From: Thermohalobaculum sp963822985
GTDB lineage: Bacteria; Pseudomonadota; Alphaproteobacteria; Rhodobacterales; Rhodobacteraceae
Direction: 5' to 3'
Assembly: GCA_963822985.1 (NCBI GenBank)
Contig: CAWGJU010000003.1
Span: forward strand, 186,001-250,000
DNA length: 64,000 bases
Shown: piece after piece, positions 57,978-64,000 of the stretch
Layout of the letters: every line of letters starts with the position of its first letter
How positions within the stretch are numbered: the stretch's first letter is position 1
Program-made: the position numbers and the translations under genes
Notes under the pieces: generated by a model
Databases searched by the model: none
Seen by the model: the letters and a program-made list of their open reading frames with translations, nothing else
What the model was told of the DNA's origin: nothing

Positions 57978-60729
57978 CTAGTCTTCCGGCTCGCCCTGCT
58001 CGGCGATCCAGGCGACCGAGACGACGCTCTCGTCCGGCGCGGTGTTGAGCACGCGCACGCCGCCGGCGGCGCGGGAGCGGAACGAGATGCCGCCGACGCC
58101 GCAGCGGATCGACTGGCCGCGGTCGGTGACCAGCATGATCTGGTCGTCCTCGTTGACCGGGAACGAGGCGACGACGCGGCCGCCGCGCAGGCCCTTGTCG
58201 ATCGCCTGCACGCCCTGGCCGCCGCGGCCGCGCACCGGATAGTCGTGGCTGGAGGAGAGCTTGCCCAAGCCGCGCTCGGTCACCGTCAGGATCAGCTCCT
58301 CGGCCGCCGACATCTGGGCATAGCGGCCCTCGGCCAGCGCGACGTCGGGCACGGATTCTTCCTCCTCGGTCGTCTCGGCCTGGTCCTCGGGCGGCGCGCC
58401 GGCGACGGCGCGGCGCATCTTGAGGTAGGCGGCGCGCTCCTCCGGCGTCGCCTGGAAGTGGCGCAGCACCGCCATCGAGACGACCTCGTCGTCCTCGGCC
58501 ACAAGGCGGATGCCACGCACGCCGGTGGAGTCGCGGCCGGCGAAGACGCGGACATCCGTCGTGGGGAAGCGGATCGCGCGGCCCCGCGCGGTCACCAGCA
58601 TGACGTCGTCGGCCTCGTTGCAGATGCGCGCGCCGATCATCCGGACCGAGCCGCCATCCTCGAGCCGCATGGCGATCTTGCCGTTCGCCCGCACGCTCTC
58701 GAAATCGGACAGGCGGTTGCGGCGCACGTCGCCGTCCGAGGTGGCGAAGACGATCTGCAGCTTGGCCCAGTCCTCCTCGGGCACGTCGACGGGCATCATG
58801 TCGGCGATCGAGACGCCGGCCGAGACCGGCAGCACGTTGACGATGGCCTTGCCGCGCGCGTTGCGGCCGGCCAGCGGCAGCCGCCAGGTCTTGAGCTTGT
58901 AGACCATGCCGTCGGTCGTGAAGATCAGGATCGGCGTGTGCGTGTTGGCGACGAACAGGCGGGTGACGAAGTCCTCGTCCTTGGTCGCCATGCCGGCGAG
59001 GCCCTTGCCGCCGCGGCCCTGCATGCGGAACTCGGTCAGCGGCGTGCGCTTGATGTAGCCGCCATGCGTGACGGTCACGACCATGTCCTCGCGCTCGATC
59101 AGGTCCTCGTCCTCGAGGTCGCCGTCATAGTCGACGATCTGCGAGCGGCGGGGCGTGGCGAACTGCTCGCGCACGGCGCGGAGCTCGTCGGAGATGATCG
59201 CCATGATGCGCTCGCGCGAGCGCAGGATCTCGAGCAGGTCCTTGATCTCGTCGGCGAGCTTCTTCAGCTCGTCGCCGATCTCGGTGACGCCCATGGCGGT
59301 CAGCCGCTGCAGGCGCAGCTCGAGGATGGCGCGCGCCTGCGCGTCAGAAAGGTAATAGGTGCCGTCATCGTTGATCCGGTGGTTCGGATCGTCGATCAGC
59401 GCGATGTAGTCGGCGATCGCCTGGGCCGGCCAGCGGCGCTCCTTCAGCCGCTCGCGCGCCTCGGCCGCATCGGCCGAGGAGCGGATGGTGCGCACCACCT
59501 CGTCGACGTTCTCGACGGCGACGGCGAGGCCGCAGAGCAGATGCGCCCGCTCGCGCGCCCGGCGCAGCAGGAACGCGGTGCGCCGCGCGATGACCTCCTC
59601 GCGGAAGGCGATGAAAGCCTGCAGGAAGGTCTTGAGGTCCAGCGTCTCGGGCTTGCCGCCGTTCAGCGCCAGCATGTTGCAGCCGAACGAGGTCTGCAGC
59701 TGGGTGAAGCGGTAGAGCTGGTTCAGCACGACGTCGGGCGTGGCGTCGCGCTTCAGCTCGATGACGACGCGCACGCCGTGCCGGTCGGATTCGTCCTGGA
59801 CGTGGGCGATGCCCTCCACTTTGCGCTCGCGGGCGATCTCGGCGATGCGCTCCTGCAGCGTCGCCTTGTTCACCTGGTAGGGCACCTCGTCGACGATGAT
59901 GGCCCAGCGGTCCTTGCGGATCTCCTCGATATGCGTCTTGGCGCGGCAGATCACGCTGCCGCGCCCGGTCAGGTAGGCCTTGAGCGCGCCCGAGCGGCCG
60001 AGGATGATGCCGCCCGTCGGAAAATCCGGCGCCGGGATGTACTCGATCAGCTCGGCGATGGTCAGGTCGGGGTTCTCGATCAGCGCCAGCGTCGCGTCGA
60101 CCACCTCGCCCAGATTGTGCGGCGGGATGTTCGTCGCCATGCCGACGGCGATGCCGCCGGCGCCGTTGACCAGCAGATTGGGGAAGCGCGCCGGCAGCAC
60201 GACCGGCTCCTTGCGCTCGTTGGCATAGTTCGGCACGAAGTCGACGGTCTCGCGGTCGATGTCCTCGAGCAGCGCCTGCGCCGCCTTGGCCATCCGCACC
60301 TCGGTGTAGCGGTAGGCCGCCGGCGGGTCGCCGTCCATCGAGCCGAAATTGCCCTGGCCGTCGAGCAGCATCAGGCGCATGGAGAAGGGCTGGGCCATGC
60401 GGACCAGCGCGTCGTAGACGGCGCCGTCGCCGTGCGGGTGATAGCGGCCCATCACGTCGCCGACGACGGTGCGCGCATTTGCGATAGGGCTTGTCGTGCG
60501 TCTGCCCGTTCTCGTGCATTGTGTAGAGGATGCGCCGGTGCACGGGCTTCAGCCCGTCGCGCAGATCGGGGATGGCGCGGCTGACGATCACGCTCATCGC
60601 GTAATCGAGATAGCTGCGGCGCATCTCCTCCTCGACGGTTATCGTCGGGCCGTCATGCGGCTGGCGCTCCGGGGGGTCGCGGCCCTCGTCACCGGGGCCG
60701 CCCGGCCCCGTCGTCTCGTCGTCGTTCAA
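57978..60729 (-). CDS. gyrA: DNA gyrase subunit A, one frameshift
   Basis: The DNA cleavage and rejoining subunit of gyrase, about 916 residues. N-terminal SYLDYAMSVIVSRAIPDLRDGLKP then, after a frame break at about 60469-60476 (TGCGCGCACCGTC; one base extra), GRYHPHGDGAVYDALVRMAQ. The active-site Tyr region is DGDPPAAYRYTEVRMAK, and the C-terminal domain has the typical beta-pinwheel repeats with an acidic insert near 703-717. The start is TTG 60729, supported by AGGAG 8 bases upstream; the next ATG lies after the conserved EEEM. The frame break must be a sequence error if this is the only gyrA copy. Confidence 0.94.
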
Positions 60730-60962
60730 GCGGTGGCTCCTGGCCCGCGGCGGGCCTCAAATCGTCCGATCGGACTATAGTCATCGGCGGGGCGCGGAGC
60801 AACCGAGGCCAGCCGGAAGCTGGCCCGGGAACTGGGCGGGATGTCGCCTTTGCGGCGACGTCAAAGGGCTTTCGCATCTCGTAGCCGCGGGACAAAGTGC
60901 GCCGGCGAGTTCACAAGGCCGCGCCAAGCCGGTGCACCCATAGGGCGGACGGAGGAACAGCG

Positions 60963-62739
60963 ATGAAAATGACGACGGAAGAGGCCTTCGTGAAGGTGCT
61001 GCAGCGGCACGGCATCCGCGAGGCGTTCGGCATCATCGGCAGCGCCTTCATGCCGATCAGCGACCTGTTCCCCAAGGCGGGCATCCGCTTCTGGGACGTG
61101 GCCCACGAGTGCAACGGCGGCTATATGTGCGACGGCTACACGCGCGCCAGCGGCAAGATGGGCATGTGCATCGCCCAGAACGGGCCGGGCATCACCAACT
61201 TCGTCACGGCGATGAAGACGGCCTACTGGAACCACACGCCGATGCTGCTGGTCACGCCCCAGGCGGCCAACAAGACCATCGGCCAGGGCGGCTTTCAGGA
61301 AGTCGAGCAGATGGCGCTGTTCAAGGACATGGTCTGCTATCAGGAGGAGGTGCGAGACCCGTCGCGCATCGCCGAGGTGCTGAACCGGGTCATCATGAAG
61401 GCGCGGCGCCTCTCCGCGCCCCGCGCAGATCAACATGCCGCGCGATTTCTGGACGCTGCATGTCGATATCGAGTTGCCGGCGGTGGTCGAGTTCGAGCGC
61501 CCGGCCGGCGGCGAGCACGCCATCGCCGAGGCGGCCAGGCTGCTGAGCGAGGCGCGCCACCCGGTGATCCTGAACGGCGCCGGGGTGGTGCTGGCGGGCG
61601 GCATCCCGGCCTCGAAGGCGCTGGCCGAGCGGCTGGATGCGCCGGTCTGCTGCAACTACCAGCACAATGACGCATTCCCGGGCAGCCACCCGCTGTTCGC
61701 GGGGCCGCTCGGCTACAACGGCTCCAAGGCGGCGATGGAGCTGATCTCCAGGGCGGACGTCGTGCTGGCGCTGGGGACGCGGCTGAACCCGTTCTCGACG
61801 CTGCCGGGCTATGGGCTCGACTATTGGCCCAACCAGGCCAAGCTGATCCAGGTGGATATCAACCCCGACCGGATCGGGCTGACCAAGCCCGTCGCCGTCG
61901 GCATCATCGGCGACGCCAAGCTGGTCGCCGAGCGCATCCTCGCCGCGCTTTCGGACTCGGCGGGCGACGAAGGCCGGCAGGCGCGCCGCGACCTGATCGC
62001 CGAGACGAAGTCCCGCTGGGCCCAGGAGCTGAGCTCGATGGACCACGAGCAGGACGACGCCGGCACGAGCTGGAACGAGCGGGCCCGCAAGCGCGAGCCC
62101 GAGCATATGAGCCCGCGCATGGCGTGGCGCGCGATCCAGTCGGCGCTGCCGCGCGAGGCGATCATCTCGTCCGACATCGGCAACAATTGCGCCATCGGCA
62201 ACGCCTATCCGACCTTCGAGCAGGGGCGAAAGTACCTGGCGCCGGGCCTGTTCGGGCCTTGCGGCTATGGGTTCCCGGCGATCCTGGGGGCGAAGATCGG
62301 CTGCCCGGACACGCCGGTCGTGGGCTTTGCCGGCGACGGCGCCTTCGGCATCAGCATGAACGAAATGACGGCCTGCGGGCGCGAGGACTGGCCGGCGATC
62401 ACCATGGTGGTCTTCCGCAACTATCAATGGGGCGCGGAAAAGCGGAACTCGACGCTGTGGTACAAGGACAATTTCGTCGGCACCGAGCTCGACCCCGATG
62501 TCAGCTATGCGAAGATTGCAGACGCTTGCGGGGTTCGCGGCGTGCAGGCACGCACGATGGAGGCGCTGACGGCCGCGCTGCGCGACGCGGTCGAGGCGCA
62601 GATGAGGGGCGAGACCGTCTTCATCGAATGCATCCTGAACCAGGAGCTGGGCGAGCCCTTCCGCCGCGACGCAATGAAGGCGCCCGTGGCCGTAGCGGGC
62701 ATCGACCCCGCCGACATGCGCGAGCAGATGCCGGCCTGA
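60963..62739 (+). CDS. xsc: Sulfoacetaldehyde acetyltransferase, one frameshift
   Basis: A ThDP enzyme turning sulfoacetaldehyde and phosphate into acetyl phosphate and sulfite, the key step of taurine breakdown. Length about 591 residues after repair. Xsc-specific wording: GIIGSAFMPISDLFPKAGI, TAYWNHTPMLLVTPQAANKT, QEVEQMALFKDMVCYQEEV, ISSDIGNNCAIGNAYPTF and GFAGDGAFGISMNEMT (ThDP motif, about 457). An extra base at about 61420-61430 breaks the frame (TCCGCGCCCCGCGCAG). GGAGG precedes ATG 60963. It lies alone, with no taurine transporter, dehydrogenase or pta beside it, and diverges from gyrA. Confidence 0.93.
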
Positions 62740-62764
62740 GGCCGGCTCCCACTCTTTCGGTTCT

Positions 62765-62838
62765 CTCGTCATCGCCACTGGCTGACCGGGCGATCTCCCG
62801 TCGCTCCAGGAGATGCCACGGTCAAGCCGGGGTTGACG
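62765..62838. repeat. Inverted repeat related to the element at 50895
   Basis: CGTCA and TGACG arms enclose GCTGACCGGGCGATCTCCCG and GCCACGGTCAAGCCGGGG segments. It sits between convergent xsc and cyclophilin genes and shares GACCGGGCGATCTC with the copy at 50914-50927. Confidence 0.55.
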
Positions 62839-62867
62839 GCTCTCGACTGAAGGTTGCCGGACCGCGC

Positions 62868-63435
62868 CTACTCGGCGCCGACCGTCGCCTTGACGATCTT
62901 GTCCGGCTGGCTGACGCTGCCGCCCTGGCCGCTGCCGCGCTTGATCTCGTCGACGTTCTCCATGCCTTCGACGACGCGGCCGACGACCGTGTACTGGCCG
63001 TTCAGGTGCGGCGTGGGCGCGAAGGTGATGAAAAACTGCGAATTGGCCGAATTGGGCGACTGCGAGCGCGCCATGCCGACCGTGCCGCGCTCGAAGGGAG
63101 TGTCGGAGAATTCGGCCGGCAGGTCCGGCATGTCCGAGCCGCCGGTGCCGGCGCGCGGGCTGACCGAGCCATCCGACTGAACCTTGCCGTTCTGGACATC
63201 GCCGGTCTGGGCCATGAAACCGTCGATCACGCGGTGGAAGGCGACCCCGTCATAGGCGCCCTGTTCGGCCAGCGTGACGATGCGCTCGACATGCTTCGGC
63301 GCCACATCGGGCAAGAGCTCGATCTTCACGGGCCCGGAGTTCGAGTTCGAGCGTCAGGTACTTCTGGTCCACGGCCGAGGCCTCCTGGTTGAGAAAGAAA
63401 ACGAGCGCCAGTGCGGCGACGAGCGATCTGAACAT
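62868..63435 (-). CDS. Periplasmic cyclophilin-type peptidyl-prolyl isomerase, one frameshift
   Basis: About 188 residues after repair. A signal peptide (LVAALALVFFLNQEASA, about 4-20) directs it to the periplasm. The core has YDGVAFHRVIDGFMAQTGD (active-site Arg) and NSANSQFFITFAPTPHLNG. At about 63340-63352, inside CTCGAACTCGAACTCC, one extra base (or loss of two) breaks the frame; a short direct repeat there invites slippage. GGAGG precedes ATG 63435. It is downstream of coaD on the same strand. Confidence 0.9.
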
Positions 63436-63596
63436 GCATCCTCCGGATGATCGGGTGGCGGACAGGTAACGACCGCGACCGCCCCAGTCAAACCCGCAGC
63501 CGAACCGCGAGCCGAACCCGGCAGTCGGATCGCCGGTCAAGGTTCGACGGGGCCGGATCGTTGGACGAATAGGGCCGGCCAGCCGCCGGCCGGCGG

Positions 63597-64000
63597 TCAC
63601 CGCCCGCTGGCGGGGAACTTGGCGACCAGTGCCGCGGCCACCTCGGGCGAGACGAATTTCGAGACGTCGCCACCCATCCGGGCGATCTCCTTGACCAGCT
63701 TGGAGGCGATCGCCTGGTGCTGCGGCTCGGCCATCAGGAAGACCATCTCGATCTGGTCGTTCAGCGCCCGGTTCATGCCGACCATTTGGAACTCGTACTC
63801 GAAGTCCGAGACGGCGCGCAGGCCGCGGATGATGACGGTGGCGCCGACCTCCTCGGCGAAGGCGATCAGCAGGTTCTCGAAGGGCAGCGGCTCGATCTCG
63901 ATGCCGAACTTGGCGGCGATCGGCTCGGTCTCGCGCCGGATCATCTCGACGCGTTCCTCGAGCGTGAAGAGCGGACCCTTGTCCCGATTGATCGCGACGC
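63597..64000 (-). CDS. coaD: Phosphopantetheine adenylyltransferase, 5' part outside the window
   Basis: The C-terminal part, about 134 codons, of CoaD, which makes dephospho-CoA from phosphopantetheine and ATP. Seen: LFTLEERVEMIR, PFENLLIAFAEEVGATVIIRGLRAVSDFEYEFQM and VFLMAEPQHQAIASKLVKEIARMGGDVSKFV. The catalytic TxGH motif lies outside the window. The frame runs off the end at 64000. Together with the following cyclophilin it forms a common alphaproteobacterial pairing. Confidence 0.95.
   Translation of the reverse strand, partial: VAINRDKGPLFTLEERVEMIRRETEPIAAKFGIEIEPLPFENLLIAFAEEVGATVIIRGLRAVSDFEYEFQMVGMNRALNDQIEMVFLMAEPQHQAIASKLVKEIARMGGDVSKFVSPEVAAALVAKFPASGR

Noticed and set aside
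58245..60584. 779-codon open frame on the plus strand opposite gyrA
   Set aside because: It is the codon-position shadow of gyrA in GC-rich DNA: no motif, no ribosome-binding site, and a composition dominated by Asp, Val, Arg, Leu and Gln repeats.
60963..62739. Acetolactate synthase (IlvB) as identity of the ThDP enzyme
   Set aside because: The block wording (GIIGSAFMPISDLFPKAGI, QEVEQMALFKDMVCYQEEV, SDIGNNCAIGNAYPTF) is specific to Xsc, and no IlvN-like small subunit follows.

Overview
The window is a high-GC (roughly 70 percent) stretch of an alphaproteobacterial chromosome. The support for this is a CcmE/ArgC neighbourhood, heme A synthase CtaA, a phasin-like protein, the short uncharacterised families DUF2842, DUF2849 and DUF934, the CysI-DUF934-CysH arrangement, and long-type SerA and SerC. 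A Rhodospirillales-like lineage is plausible, but no rRNA or species marker is present. Nearly all of it is coding. I found no tRNA, rRNA, CRISPR array or prophage; the only clear mobile element is one insertion sequence.

Layout. 1-5.8 kb: a membrane-anchored GH13 alpha-glucan debranching enzyme (cut by the window edge), succinate-semialdehyde dehydrogenase, and a universal stress protein followed 17 bp later by a sodium:alanine symporter. 5.9-12.1 kb: an AhpD-like protein, a tRNA MnmD methyltransferase divergent from a MnmC-type FAD oxidoreductase, a fused NuoE/NuoF-like NADH-binding subunit, an RcnB-like protein and a lytic transglycosylase. 12.2-24.5 kb: housekeeping genes (PhzF, ccmE, yihY-type, argC, acyltransferase, rplM-rpsI, thioesterase, enoyl-CoA hydratase, ctaA, trmJ, phasin, icd, a methyltransferase). 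24.5-37.4 kb: an aromatic-acid island with a five-gene Liv-type ABC transporter divergent from a benzoate-CoA ligase / hydrolase / boxC / class V aminotransferase / boxB run, ending at a convergent zinc alcohol dehydrogenase. 37.4-46.5 kb: thiamine diphosphokinase, a large low-complexity protein, DUF2842, purA, a complete IS of about 1.4 kb with 15-bp direct repeats, rmuC, cardiolipin synthase and a double-CDGSH protein. 46.5-53 kb: serA, serC, a leucine-dehydrogenase-type enzyme, msrA and glmM. 53-57.7 kb: folP and the assimilatory sulfate reduction operon DUF2849-cysI-DUF934-cysH. 57.9-64 kb: gyrA, xsc (sulfoacetaldehyde acetyltransferase), a periplasmic cyclophilin and the 3' part of coaD.

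How the genes work together. The 24.5-37.4 kb block encodes uptake of an organic (probably aromatic) acid, CoA activation, epoxidation of the ring (BoxB) and hydrolytic ring opening (BoxC). BoxA and BoxD are not in the window, and an aminotransferase and an alcohol dehydrogenase sit in or beside the run, so the exact substrate is open. serA and serC form the first two steps of serine biosynthesis. The cys genes reduce APS/PAPS to sulfide, and xsc would release sulfite from taurine-derived sulfoacetaldehyde.

Sequence quality. Twelve conserved genes contain about 20 reading-frame breaks, including essential ones (gyrA, icd, serA). Most are cured by deleting a single base, and residue-level conservation continues across each break. 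I read these mainly as insertion-type sequencing or assembly errors, not gene decay. serA, with eight breaks, is an outlier. The affected genes are given as one feature with the break positions stated.
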